64,000 nt of DNA from Canna indica (taxonomy: Eukaryota; Streptophyta; Magnoliopsida; Zingiberales; Cannaceae): contig CP136893.1 in NCBI GenBank assembly GCA_034359265.1, positions 28,528,001 through 28,592,000 of the forward strand, read 5' to 3'. Shown here piece after piece: positions 45,592-57,199 of this stretch. Position numbers and translations under genes: made by a program. Each line of letters starts with the position of its first letter. Position 1 is the first letter of the stretch. The notes beneath the pieces are model-generated. The model had not been told where the DNA came from. It ran no database searches and saw only the letters and a program-made list of their open reading frames with translations.

Positions 45592-45649
45592 ATCATCACG
45601 TCACTTCTCCCTCGGATTACGATGGTCACCCATTTATAATTTCTATTAA

Positions 45650-46400
45650 AATAAAATAGTATATATATTAGAACATTATATTTAATAACATTAGTATAAC
45701 ATAATAGATACCATGTTAAACAGTATATCAAAAACAGTATATATATCAAAACAAATAGAATGGTAATACATCAAAACATACCAGTATAATAATATCATCA
45801 AAAATAGTATATTAACAGACAACATGTTAATAGCATGGTAATACATCAAAACAGTATAATAATACATTAGAATAGTATGGTAATATTAGTATAATAATAC
45901 ATCAAAACAATATAATAATACATGAGAACAATATATTAACAAATGAACATCAAAACGGTATGAACATTTTAAGTATATTAACAGAAACAATATATACATC
46001 AAAACAATATTAACATTTTGAGTATATTAATAGAAAAAGATATATATCATCAAGATATATTAACAGAAACAATATACATCAAAATAGTTTATACACATAA
46101 AAACATGAACAACATATCTTACATATAAGATAAATATGAACAACATACATTAACTCTATATTCATAAACTGAATCAAATAATATTGAACTGAATATAACA
46201 ACATATTGAACAACATAAAAATATGAACTAAATAAACCGAACAACAACATATTGAACAAATAAAAATATGAACTGAATAAATCGAACAACAATATATTGA
46301 ACTGATAATATAAAGTGAATAGAACAACATACATTAACTTCAAACATAACATATAAAAATATGAACAACATATTGAATAGATAAGAACAACATACATTAA
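45650..46400. repeat. AT-rich minisatellite-like region
   Basis: Degenerate units such as catcaaaacagtataataat (45640-46030) and gaacaacataaaaatatgaa (46090-46400) recur with variable spacing. No coding sense. Confidence 0.7.
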
Positions 46401-46840
46401 CCCTAAATCGAACAGAAAACCATAAACCCTAGATCGAAAACATACGTTTAAAACATCAAAACAATATGCACATTTTACATTAACCCTAGATCGAACAGAA
46501 CATCATAAACCATAGATCGAATAGAACATCAGGATAATGTCAAAATCCTAGATCAAAAAACAGACGTCTGAAACCCTAGATCGTAAGTCCTAAATCGAAA
46601 AACCATCCATTACAAAAGAACCTCACAAGATCATAAACCCTAGATCTAAAACCTGGATCGAAAGACGAAAGAACAAAACCAAAGATCAAAACCCTAACTC
46701 GGACAAACCATAGATCGAAGAAAACATTCATCGAAAACTCGAACATCAAAAGTAGATCGAAGAAATATCAAAAGAATAGTCAGAACAAACCCTAAAATTA
46801 AAAAAAAATCAAAACCCTAACTCGAAAAACCCCGAGGAAG
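46401..46840. repeat. Scattered aaccctagatcgaa repeats
   Basis: The unit accctagatcgaa and variants occur about ten times at irregular spacing, followed by a GC-richer patch (46840-47020). Such runs are often seen in leaders of plant mobile elements. No function is shown. Confidence 0.7.
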
Positions 46841-47668
46841 GAAAAGGCCGAGGTGTGATGAGCAGGTTATTTTTCCCGAAGTCGGCAAGAGAGATCACCG
46901 ATGAGTGGTCGGAAAAAGGCTGGCGACAACTTGTCGCTTGTTGCCAGCAGCCAAAGTTAGAAAGAGGGGTCGGGTCGAGGGCGTCGAGTGTGGAGCCCTA
47001 ATGGGTCGCAGGGGGGTTTTGTTCGGGTTTTCGCGAAAAGTGCAAAAATGACATGATAATTACAAGCATGCCACCGTTGTTTTCGCGATTTTTTGCGAAA
47101 CCATGAAAAGTACTCCAAGTAGTTTTCGGCCCGCTGTGTTAAATGGGTTTTCGCGAGAAGTTATTTTCGCAAAATTGGAACGAAAACCCGATCACTTTTG
47201 GTCAACAAACACGATTTCAACACGATTTTCATTTTCGGGCGAAAACGAAAATCCAAAAGTGAGCTAACAAACACACCCCTTGATGTAATTGTTTTGGTTG
47301 ACGTTGAAACTTGAGAAGTAGAAGCTTGTTGCTGAAGAATTTTAGCAGCAAGCTAATAATCATTAGCAGCAAGCTAGTTGACTTAAGGTGCATCTGAAGA
47401 ATAGTAGCAGAGAGCTAAAAATGGGGACAGTGAAGGCCACCAAAAGCTCAAAAAATAATATGAGGTCAAGTGAAAAAAATATGAGGTCAAAACTTAAAGT
47501 GCAGCCGAAGAGTAGTAGCATCGAGCTAAAAATGGGGGCAGTGGGGGCAACGCATTCAGTGGGGGCCACCAATTGTATAAAATAATATATATCAAAAAAA
47601 ATTTAAAAAAAATCAGTGGGAGCTTACCGCCCCCATTACCCCATCTTGTATCTGTCACTGAGTAGAGG

Positions 47669-48620
47669 CATTGTCTCTATAATATTTGCTTTTAAACTGA
47701 ACTCCACTATTGTATGTCGGAACCTGAGAATGGGCACTCATTGAAAAAGGTGGTAGCGTCACTCTTAATTTTCTGAATCTCTAAATTTTCTCACAGTATT
47801 TTTTTAATCTTTCTCTCGGTGTGGGATGATCAATGGAATCTTATATTGGGCAACTTTTTATAATGAAAAGAGCCGACATATTTTTTCAAAAATTGAGGTA
47901 AAAAATAAGTTGAGAGGTCGAAATTAAATCTAGCTGCCAAACATCAATTTTGAGCGAATAGTAATAAAATTAGACGACTTCAAAATTGAGTGCGAGAAAA
48001 AAAGGAAATCGAGTCTCAAAATGCGTGTGAGAGATGAAGTAATTGGGCTGCATGCTTTTATAAACTTTGACCAGTCAAATGTTTCTTAATTCCTAAATTG
48101 CTGACATCTTCTTAATTCCTAAATTGCTGACTTCTTCAAATTGTAGAGTTATCATCGAATTCAATTCTGTGCGCTTGATGCATGTGTTGAATATTTGACC
48201 AGATTTGCCATCAATTAAAAACTCATCAAAAAAATAACATGCAGGCAACCGTGACATGGCTCATGTGCGTTGAGCGTATTTGAGAAGGTGTGCGCTTGAT
48301 GCATGTGTGAATATTTGACCAGATTTACCATCAATTAAAAACTCATCAAAAAATAACATGCAGGCAACTGTGACATGACTCATGTGCATTGAGCCATATT
48401 TGAGAAGATGGGTTTCAGCCCAATATCCTGAGCCAGTCTGGCCGATGCTGGATGTGGGCTCGGTCCACTTGCTTGGTCCGCCTAGGCAGGGCCGAGCCTA
48501 GTGAACAATCTCTATTTATTTTTTTTAGATTCAATCATAATGTGATCACATGAATTCTAATTTGAATTCGATCCAACTCATTAGATTCAATTCGAATCTA
48601 ATTTGAGTCAATTTCTAACA
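47669..48620 (-). repeat. Copia-2 5' LTR, upstream part
   Basis: On the minus strand it starts TGTTAGAAATTGACTCAAAT at 48620 and runs to the hAT insertion. Its first 190 bases match the 3' LTR remnant at 37271-37085. A 121-bp tandem duplication lies inside (48170-48411). Confidence 0.78.
48088..48411. repeat. Tandem duplications inside the Copia-2 LTR
   Basis: A 121-bp unit beginning tgcgcttgatgcatgtgt is present twice (48170-48290 and 48291-48411) with about 6-8 differences. Just upstream a shorter unit cttaattcctaaattgctga is duplicated near 48088-48137. Confidence 0.9.
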
Positions 48621-49240
48621 TTCACCTTCATATTTAGGCAGGTAGATTTGGATTCTTTCTTTCTGTAAGGGCCGAACCAAAGAGATCAGTTAAGAGCTCA
48701 GAGTTCTACTTCCTACTTTGACTAGCTCTGCAATCATTTTATAATCCTAGACTCTGAACATTTATATACGTTGGCAACTTATCAATAGAAAGGGCCAAGT
48801 GTTATGTTAATATTTCTTCAATTACCAACTTTTTTCATTGGGCCTTCTTTTAAGCTTCTGGATTGAGTGATTTATACTTCTAAAAGTCCAAGACATCTTG
48901 CTATTTGGAAAGTAGTATATCTTTCTGATAAAGTTTATACAATTTTAAGTACATATTTGATTATTTGATATAATTGTCAAAACTACTCATCCTTTTTATT
49001 CAACTTGATATATTGGAAATTAAACTTCAACAACGCCTCCTTATACTTCTCTAAGTATGTTGATCGTCCAAGCATGTACTATATTTTTTCAGGAGATGAC
49101 ATCTAATGTTGGCACAATTGAATTTTTAAAATCCCGTGAAAACTCCATACGAGAATCTCTTCAATAAAATTATAAATAAAATTCTAACAATCAATTTTAA
49201 TTGATAGAGAGGGATTAAGAATTTACCTTACAGTCCAAGT
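48621..49240. other. Intergenic sequence, no supported gene
   Basis: AT-rich with no recognised protein or repeat boundary. Confidence 0.35.
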
Positions 49241-49735
49241 TATCATTGAATGAATAAATTAAAATAACATAAATTAATGTCCAAGATACTTAAAATTAAT
49301 TGATTTGCACTGAGTTATTTTAACGTATTGGACACTATCGTATTAACCATAAGATTTGATGAATACAAGTGGGATGAGAGAGAGACTATTTACAAGACCC
49401 CAACAAGGACAGAAGAAGAGATACAATTTGAAAAGAGAATGGAGGCCTTAATAGCCAATTCTACATTAAATTTACTTTTGTTGTTGAAAGTGCGATTGTT
49501 GCGCTTAAACCAAAGCTTTTCTTTTCAAATTATAAGAGCCAAAAACTTCTTTCTTGATGTTGAGGTGTTCCTTCCTTGCGACCGAATCCAAAGTTTGAAG
49601 GATAGACGCATGGGTGGCCCAAGAAATATTGTGATTCAATAAATCATATTATTATCATTGAATGAATAAATTAAAATAACATAAATTAATGTCCAAGTTA
49701 CATAAAATTAATTGATTTGCACTGCGCTATTTTAA
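49241..49735. repeat. Pair of 83-bp direct repeats around a 329-bp segment
   Basis: The 83-bp sequence tatcattgaatgaataaatt...cactg-g-tattttaa occurs at 49241-49323 and 49653-49735 with about four differences. The segment between is less AT-rich and holds a short plus-strand frame (49328-49642) starting MDTIVLTIRFDEYKWDERET, which I do not recognise. The layout could be a TRIM-like element, a tandem duplication, or filler DNA. No PBS or polypurine tract is evident. Confidence 0.55.
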
Positions 49736-50440
49736 TGAGGCATTTCATTTATTCAATAAATTAAATTAATATAAATTTTATTTTTTAAAATTTTTGAGAT
49801 GAGTGTTTGAGGAAGCCTGATATTGCTTTTATCTGGACTTGTGAACAGCCGATCGTTGGAGGCTTAGTCGCTTGGAGTCGGCGGATAAAGGGAAGACGAA
49901 GAGTTCAGAGATGGGACAAAAATTTTGTTCGGGTAATATGCAATTACTTCATACCCGATACATCTAATGGCCCATATGAATCATGACACCCACATATCAA
50001 TTCCGCAGAGGAATAAATTCTTCGGTGGAATTCAATTATCTGTCAGATAATACATGTCCTTTGTTTGTCTCTTTGCATGCTTTAATTTCTTATTTTTCAT
50101 TTTCTAAAAATTAAAAGTCCTCTAAAAGAGGACTATAACTTGTGAACTAACAAGAAGATTGATTTTTTTTGCAAAATAAGAAATTAAGTTGAATTGAGTA
50201 TATTTAATTTCAATATATAGAAATTAATTGATTATGCACAAAAACTCACCATCGAAAATAATTAGTAAATAATAAAACATCTCAAGGGTAATTAATGCAA
50301 TGCAAACATTAATTAAATCCTAAATTAATTAATTAATCAAACTATATAATATCACACTCATCAATATTTTGATTCAAAAACACCCACCGTCACTCATTTA
50401 TATGTAATAACCTTTAATACTTAATCCTCATGCATGCATC
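49736..50440. other. Intergenic sequence, no supported gene
   Basis: AT-rich. A small hairpin aagtcctctaaaagaggact occurs at 50115-50134. No coding region is seen. Confidence 0.4.
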
Positions 50441-50773
50441 AATTCATATCCATAAGCTGCCCATCCACCTGGGGGCCAAAGGCAATGGCCTTATTGGCCT
50501 AGTGGATGGGCCGGCCTTGTATAGACGGAATGGTTGTATGTGACATAGATTCAAAAAGTGATTCCATCCTCTTGTTGAGTAAGTACACAAGTTAAAGAGA
50601 TGCGCATGGGACTCATTATCTGATACGCAAAGCAAGCAACTGGGGTCGACTTGCATATTTTATTTGTGCAATCTATCATTAGTAGGTAGACGATTTTTCT
50701 TCATGAGCCAGAAAAAAATGGATAGAGATTCCGAACACGAAAGAAACCAAATAAAAGGGGATGATGGCTCCTT
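50441..50773 (-). pseudogene. LINE zf-RVT fragment
   Basis: The minus strand reads KKNRLPTNDRLHK, then a stop, then VDPSCLLCVSDNESHAHLFN and LCTYSTRGW. This is the zinc-binding C-terminal region of plant LINE ORF2. It is cut at 50773 by the LTR retroelement. Confidence 0.75.
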
Positions 50774-52242
50774 TGTTGGCTTTAGGTTTTCAACCTTGGT
50801 CTTAATCTCAGTTTTGATGATAACAAATATGGAAATAATATTTTATCGAGAAATCTTTCAAGTTCCATATCGATTAACGTTCGATGTCCTCGATCATAAA
50901 AATCAAAAGAAATCGAAAAATCGAAAGGACATTGATCGTCGCGCTTGAGTTCGTTGCGAAAGTTCTGGAAGATCAACATGAGCACCAAAGTCATCTTGGA
51001 CGAGCTCAAAGATCACATGAAAGCTCACCAAGTTGATGGTCGTTGAAAGCCGGAATCCGAAAATGAATCGTGGAAGAAAAAGACTAAAGAAATCAAACTC
51101 AGCCTAGGTTCGGTCGATCGGACGGTCGACCGAATAGGGTAAGGAAAATGGCACTAGCCATTTCGGTCGACCGAACAGTGCCTAAAAGAAGCAGTAGCTA
51201 CTTCGGTCGACCGGGCGGTCGACTGATCGAAGCCTAAAATGGGCAGTAACTCTGTCGGTCGATCGACCTGCAGATAGCCGAGATGCAAACTCGCGTCGGT
51301 CGACCGATGGGTCGACCGAATGTGGGATCGTGCAATTTCGCGTTTAGGCGGTCGACCCATCGGTCGACCGCACACAAAGAGAAGGGCAGCGATCGAATGA
51401 GAGATCGATTGGTCGATCGATCGACCAATCGACCGGCGTCTGCAACGGATAGAAAACTATCCGTTGAGTTGTCCTTTCTTCAGGAGGGTATAAATATATT
51501 CTGACGGAGATTTGAGCATTCTGACGGAGATTTGAGCCTTTAAAGGATTGATCAACGACGCCCTGTTCTTTCGTGAAGAAAATCTGAAGCACTTAGCTTT
51601 CTGCCTCAACTCGGAAATTGACTCGAACTCAGCCCCTCGGCGAGTTGGAGGTTCCAAGGCTTGGAAAAGAGCTTGCAATATTGGTTTTCTCTTTAAGCTC
51701 TTTTGATTGTATTTTATTATTATTTGAACTATGTTTTAATTTGGATTTGTGCGTGTGAAGACCAAGGACTATTTGGTCTTGTGTGTGAAAGTGGAATCCT
51801 TGGTGTAGAAGGAGTAAAGCCACTTGTGTAAACTTAGTGTTTACTAGGATTAGTTTAGTTGTCCCTTAGGGTTGAGGTGGAAGAGTACTCTCGATAAGAA
51901 GGCGGAGACTTCCGGGTGTGGAAGTACCTTAGGTCGAGAGTGAGACTCTTCGAGGGAAAAGTCCTCTGTGTAAGGGAAATGAAAATTAATCTAGTAAAAT
52001 AAGTTTGGAAATCCTAAGCGGGGTGCTTAGGTAATGAAGTAGGCATTATGGCCGAACCACTATAAATTACTTGTGTTTGCATTGATATTTCTTTGTGCTT
52101 AATTATTTATCTTACTTCCGCATCGAATCGTAAAATTGCAAATTGCCGAAGTAATTCAAGAAACGATTAAATTGGAATTTAGGCTAATAAATTTAGTAAA
52201 CATACTATTCACCCCCCCTCTAGTGTCGCCATTTCGTCTACA
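50774..52242 (+). repeat. 5' LTR of the gag-only element
   Basis: This 1469-bp LTR runs from TGTTGGCTTTAGG to ATTTCGTCTACA. It contains a cluster of tcggtcgaccga-type palindromes (51111-51436). The same family left a solo LTR at 43991-45591. Confidence 0.9.
51111..51436. repeat. Palindrome cluster in the LTR
   Basis: At least ten cggtcgaccg or ggtcgatcg-type self-complementary motifs occur in 326 bp. Two 22-bp segments, 51297-51318 and 51349-51370, are exact reverse complements separated by 30 bases, so a strong hairpin is possible. A degenerate version is in the 3' LTR (63789-64000) and in the solo LTR. Confidence 0.9.
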
Positions 52243-52243
52243 T

Positions 52244-52256
52244 TTGGTATTAGAGC
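52244..52256 (+). other. Primer-binding site of the gag-only element
   Basis: ttggtattagagc lies two bases past the LTR end and is one base off the tRNA-iMet complement. Confidence 0.8.
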
Positions 52257-52309
52257 GGGTCATAGATTGTGATTTCACCATCCCTTCTACAATTTGTCTC
52301 GATCTTAAA

Positions 52310-53716
52310 ATGGCCCTAGAGTCGGTAGCGTCTTCACCTCCTAGGTTCGATGACTCGAACTTTGGTCTTTGGAAATATATTATGTACACTTATTTAAAGA
52401 CTAAAGGTCTTGGTGTCTTTAACATGTTACATTGGGAATTCATTGAACCTAAGGTTGATATGCATGCTTGGAGTGAATTTGACAAGAAAATATTTAAGTA
52501 TAATGGAGATGCCATGAATTATATACTTTGCACATTACCAAATGACATCATAGATAAAGTCATACATTGCTCTTCGATTCGTGATTTATGGGCTAGTTTG
52601 AATGTTTTATACGATTATGCTAAAATCGAAGAAATTAGTACATTTATTGAAGGTAGTGATGACAATGGTCATTCACATACCCCTAATCTTGGTTTTGATG
52701 CTCATAGCTCTTCTAGTCAAAGAAGTAGCTCCAAGAGCCGAAAAAGAAAAGTAATTTATCATGCTTGCAAAGAAAAGGGGCATGTGAAGAAAAATTGCCC
52801 AAGCATGAAGAACAAAGCAAGGAGGAGGTCAAGTGCTTCCACCTCCACCTCTCACTCATTTGAAGCACCCTCTAGCAATGACTATGAATCTACTTCAAAA
52901 GTTTGCCTCATGAGTACCAATGATGAGGTACACTCTTTTCCTTCTAGTCATAATAATGATAATGTTAGTACCAGCTCTTCTAGTTCATTAAATATGCCAT
53001 ATGAAGAACTAGTTGATGAATGTCAAAAATTGTATGCCTTGCTTGTTAGAAAAGATAAGGAAAATAAGATGCTAAAGAAAGAAAATGTGATGCTTAATTC
53101 TCAAGTGCATGAATTAAAGCTAGAAAATAAAAAATTAAAATCTAGTTCATTTGATTTATGCAATGATGATATGAAACTTGAAATTAAGGACTTGAAACAT
53201 AAAAATAAAAATTTAAAGAATGAAAATAGCATGCTAAAAACTCAATTGCTTGTTATTCAAAGATCAATGAATGACTTGAAAAGTAAGGTTATTTTATTGA
53301 ATAAGAAAGTAAATGAATTCAAAAATACTCCATCTACTAAGAACACTAGAATGAAAAATGCTTGCATAAAGAATGCCAATATTCATCAACATTCTCATAC
53401 TAAGCATTCTAAAATTAAACCTCATATTCAGAAGAAGAATGATGTTTCTAAGAATGCTCATACTTATCATGTTTCACATGTCAAGCATTCTAATAATAAA
53501 TCTCATGTCCATAGCAAAAATAATTTTTTTTTTAATGGACATTGCTTTTATTGTGGTGTGTATGGGCATGCTATATATGATTGTGCACTTAAGATGAACC
53601 CAAGTGGTGTTAAAACACTTTGGGTAGTTAAGCCCTCTAACCCCCAATCACCCAAAGCTATTTGGGTATCAAAGGTCTCATGCTCTTTTGTAGGGGGAGC
53701 AACCACACAAGGGTAA
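52310..53716 (+). CDS. Gag-like protein of a SIRE-related retroelement, 468 residues
   Basis: This is a retroelement capsid/nucleocapsid protein. The ATG at 52310 (MALESVASSPPRFDDSNFGL) is preferred because the frame upstream lies in the LTR and primer site. The N-terminal 105 residues are a UBN2/DUF4219-like gag start (FGLWKYIMYTYLKTKGLGV, then LPNDIIDKVIHCSSIRDLWA). The usual middle of UBN2 is missing, since YDYAK joins straight to a hinge. A first knuckle reads YHACKEKGHVKKNCPS with the first Cys replaced by Tyr. A long Lys/Asn-rich coiled coil spans about residues 230-380. A second knuckle CFYCGVYGHAIYDC is near residue 415. The end PKAIWVSK resembles SIRE-type gag ends. The frame is open with no stops. 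Packaging in trans by an autonomous relative is inferred. Confidence 0.8.
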   Translation: MALESVASSPPRFDDSNFGLWKYIMYTYLKTKGLGVFNMLHWEFIEPKVDMHAWSEFDKKIFKYNGDAMNYILCTLPNDIIDKVIHCSSIRDLWASLNVLYDYAKIEEISTFIEGSDDNGHSHTPNLGFDAHSSSSQRSSSKSRKRKVIYHACKEKGHVKKNCPSMKNKARRRSSASTSTSHSFEAPSSNDYESTSKVCLMSTNDEVHSFPSSHNNDNVSTSSSSSLNMPYEELVDECQKLYALLVRKDKENKMLKKENVMLNSQVHELKLENKKLKSSSFDLCNDDMKLEIKDLKHKNKNLKNENSMLKTQLLVIQRSMNDLKSKVILLNKKVNEFKNTPSTKNTRMKNACIKNANIHQHSHTKHSKIKPHIQKKNDVSKNAHTYHVSHVKHSNNKSHVHSKNNFFFNGHCFYCGVYGHAIYDCALKMNPSGVKTLWVVKPSNPQSPKAIWVSKVSCSFVGGATTQG

Positions 53717-55030
53717 AGAAAATTTAAGGATTGAAGTTGACCATGGACTTGAATGATGAATCCTCCCTTGGTTGCAACTTCAAGTTACCTTGATGCCTTA
53801 GGTAAAGTTGGCATCAAAACTATTCTGGTATCATCTTCTAACTTGCATTGTTTTACCTTAGTTGAAGATTATGATATCATGCTTAATTTGAGTTGGTTTT
53901 GCCCGCTCTTGATATGTTTTATGAAATGATTTTTAATTTTTTGATTTGCGGTCTCCTCGAAGACCTATGTGGCCTGTAATGGGCCTAAGTGACCTTGCGG
54001 TTTTAAATCGTAGACTAATTGTGGCTTTGAATTTTCAACCAATAGGAAGGGTTAGAGATCTATATTTCAAAATTTCATATTTTGAGATCCCTTGATTCAT
54101 TTTGTTATCATGAATGATTTATTTGAAAATGAATTCATGCTATTTAGTGAAGTTGAATTTGGAAAATGATACTTGTTTTTTTTTTTACTTCGCTATTTAG
54201 TTTGATAGCTTGCATGTAGATTTGATTTCATTTTCCATTTATAAAGTATTCTTGCAAGTTATAAGTTTTTAGGAAGGCTAACTAGAAAGAAAAAGATTAG
54301 TTTGACAAATTATCATGAATAAAGTATAACTTAAATAATGTCTCAATACTCATGATTAGAATTGCATGTTAAATCCTTGAATTTTCATGAGTAGGTAGAA
54401 TCTTAACACTTAGGTAAATTTTATTAAATGAAACTTGCTCTAAGTTGATACTTACTATTAGAGATATTCCTTTAAGTCCAAACTAATTAAACATGGTTTA
54501 GGGACCTTATCCCTCAAATGTTTCACATATTAAGATCTCTTAGATTTATTTTGATATCATGATAACTCCTTAAAATAAATCTCTACTATCTAGCATAGGT
54601 TAAGGTTTTTAAATGAAAATTTGCTTTGAGCCTTTGCTATTTAGTAAGTTAGCTTGCTAGTTGGCATCTTATTATTTCAATATGATACTATTGAAGCCCT
54701 CTTGCAAGTTAAGAAAGTGATAAAAATTTGGAAGGCTATGCTATCTACAAGAAAATTGAAAAGTAAATGACAAGTTTGGCAAAATTCTATTGAAAGATGT
54801 ATGATTTTTTTTAAAATCTTAGTTTAATAATTGAATATTCATGTTTAATGATGTCTTTATACTCATGATTGATTTTGCATGAAAAATGTTTGAATTTTCA
54901 TGAGTAGACAATTTCATGATAACTAGGCAAATTTCATGATATTAATATTGAATGAAATTGGGCTAGTTTAAATTTTTTTATTAGAGACCTCATTTTGAGT
55001 AAACATCAAACAAACATGTTTAGATACACA
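53717..55030. other. Internal non-coding region of the gag-only element, left part
   Basis: AT-rich, with repeated phrases such as cttgcaagtta-aagt...ggaaggcta and catgattgaatttgcatg-aaa (54250-54910). No pol domain in any frame. Confidence 0.6.
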
Positions 55031-55587
55031 CACTACTAGAAAAATGGGCATCAGCAACGGCTGGAGCCGTTGCAATGGAGCCGTGACAGAAAATCGTGTT
55101 GCTGATAACTTAGCAATGGATCAGCAACGGTTTTGCCACGGACGCGGAGCCGTTGCTGATAACATTAATAGCAACGGCCGGTGAGCCCGTAGCAACGCCG
55201 TTAGTAAAAGCCCGTCGCTAAGCCGTTGCTGTAGGTCATCAGCAATGACTTTCGATAAACTTTTAGCAACAGCTTTCCCACGGATGGTCATGGGAAAGCC
55301 GTTGCTGATGATGTGAACCTGGTAACGAAAAAATTTCAAATTTCAAATTTCGATTGATACATTGATACATTATCTGATACATAACTCACACACCCATACA
55401 CTCATACACACATTCATTCACACATCACAAATACACCAAGATATACATCAAAATAATTATATTAATATTGATAATTATCCATAATAGTATAAAAACTATT
55501 CAAATGCAAAATTGAAGTATCAATATCCAAACAAAATAAATTAAACAAGTCCAATATCTCAGTAACAAAGTCAATATAAAAAAAATC

Positions 55588-57124
55588 TCACGATGATGAT
55601 GGAGGATGGTCTGGATCATATGGCGGGGTCTGGAGTGCTTGAGTGTACACCGGCGTGGACTGACTCGAGGACGATGGATGACATGATGCCGAAGAGATGC
55701 CTGCTTCGGGATGACCTGACATGTTGCGTAGCATAGCATGCATCTCCGCCATCATCTGACTCTGGCGCTCCATCATCTCAGTTTGACGCGCGACCGTGTC
55801 CTCTAGAGTCCTTATTCTGCTACTATGATCATAACTGGATCTAGAGGTGGACGGCCACTCACCAGCGACCGGAGGGGTCGGTGCCCCAAGTGGCCCTAGT
55901 ACGGCTCGCGCAGGACCACTATCTGCAAAGCCATATACGCGGCCATGGTCCCAGCCACCTGCGGCCTCGACTCACGTTGCTGCGTCAAAGTCCTTGGGGG
56001 TGCCCCCGTGCTGCACCACCGTCTGGCTGTAGGTCTCTTACTCGAGTTTGATTTTTTGTTTAATATTTATCATAAAACTTAAATTATAAATATATAATGA
56101 ATAATTTAAACAAATATATAGTTACCATAATGTATGCAGCGCGGTTGTCGATGTACTCCCTCGTCCCATGTGCTCGACGGTGAGTCCGCTCAAACACTGC
56201 CATCGGGGAGGGTCGCCGGACAGTCCCGTCATCCGACACCGTCGTCTACATTTACAAAACAAATACATTAATTAGTACACATAGCAACAAATAAAATATA
56301 TAATTAAAAGGTATACTTACCATACGGTTCGCGTGCACTACAAATGCAACAGAGCCGCCGGTGTGACGCGCTGCTCCCCCCGACATGCGATTTCTAGCCG
56401 CATTCCGAGAAACCTCCTGCCATCGATCCGTCGACCATATTCCCACAAGTTGGTCCCATATATCCGGAGTAATCCAATCGGGGCCGTATCCCCGAGTCTC
56501 CGCGATGTTAGTGGTCCCAACTCGGGCCATCGCCTGGGACCGAGCCTGCCCCAACTGCCAGTTGTACCTCGCAGGGGAAATAGCCTCCCAGGCAGTGTAA
56601 ATGAATGGCCTCTGGTCCTCGGCCCATGTAAAGCGAGCCTGCAAAATAATAATATCAGTACCAATATTAATCATCATGCATGTAAAAATAATAATAATAT
56701 GTGCCTCAAACTCGCGCCATAACATGTCGACGTGCTCGCTAGGCACGTGAGACCACGTAGGCCATGCCCCGTGCATGTATCGTCGAATAGTAGAAGAAAT
56801 GCTCCTCGGCACTTCTTCTTGCTCGAACCTGCACAATAAAAATAAATTTTAATATTATATTATGATATAATAAATTTGTAATGATTCATAATTCATGATA
56901 TATTACCGCTCCCCAATCACGCTAATAAATCTACGTGACTCTATGGCTGGTGGAGGCTGCCACCTGTTCGGCCCGCGTGGCCGCCTGCGTCTGGATGTAC
57001 TAGCCTCGGCAGTATCATCGGCATGAGGATCAGCAACAGGAGGATCAGCAGCATGAGTAAGTGTAGGAGTCTCACCGATCGGAGACTCCGAAGCTCTCCT
57101 GCGACGATAACCACGACCAGACAT
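55588..57124 (-). pseudogene. Transposase_24-like gene of CACTA-2, broken
   Basis: Same exon plan as in CACTA-1. Exon 1 from ATG at 57124 (MSGRGYRRRRASESPIGETP) splices from gc-gtaatat to a kept tgcag acceptor into FEQEEVPRS, giving an in-frame ER-FEQ junction. The next exons encode FTWAEDQRPFIYTAWEAIS and SPMAVFERTHRRAHGTREYI. The last exon has a coiled, Met/Gln-rich RQTEMMERQSQMMAEMHAML stretch that is one heptad-like unit longer than in CACTA-1. A TGA near 55968 replaces a Trp codon present in CACTA-1, while the Trp codon lost in CACTA-1 is kept here. The protein family binds subterminal repeats and aids excision in En/Spm; that role is inferred. Confidence 0.78.
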
Positions 57125-57199
57125 ATCTGTCGAATAGACATATAATCAGATTATTGTATAAATAGTAGAGATATATTTAATAAAATATATACTTTACAA

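Larger units (their letters stand above)
42746..47660. mobile_element. Large hAT-type element, 4.9 kb with nested solo LTR, TSD agtagagg
   Basis: The left end TAGTGGCGGGTCCAAAAA and the right-end complement CAGTGACAGATACAAGAT are diverged CAGTGGCGG-type hAT termini. An exact 8-bp duplication agtagagg lies at 42738-42745 and 47661-47668. Subtracting the nested solo LTR leaves about 3.3 kb. No hAT transposase (dimerisation domain or RW motif) is recognisable; the interior is AT-rich and repetitive, with ggttttcg-gcgaaaa motifs near both flanks (43100-43230 and 47020-47270). Confidence 0.85.
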
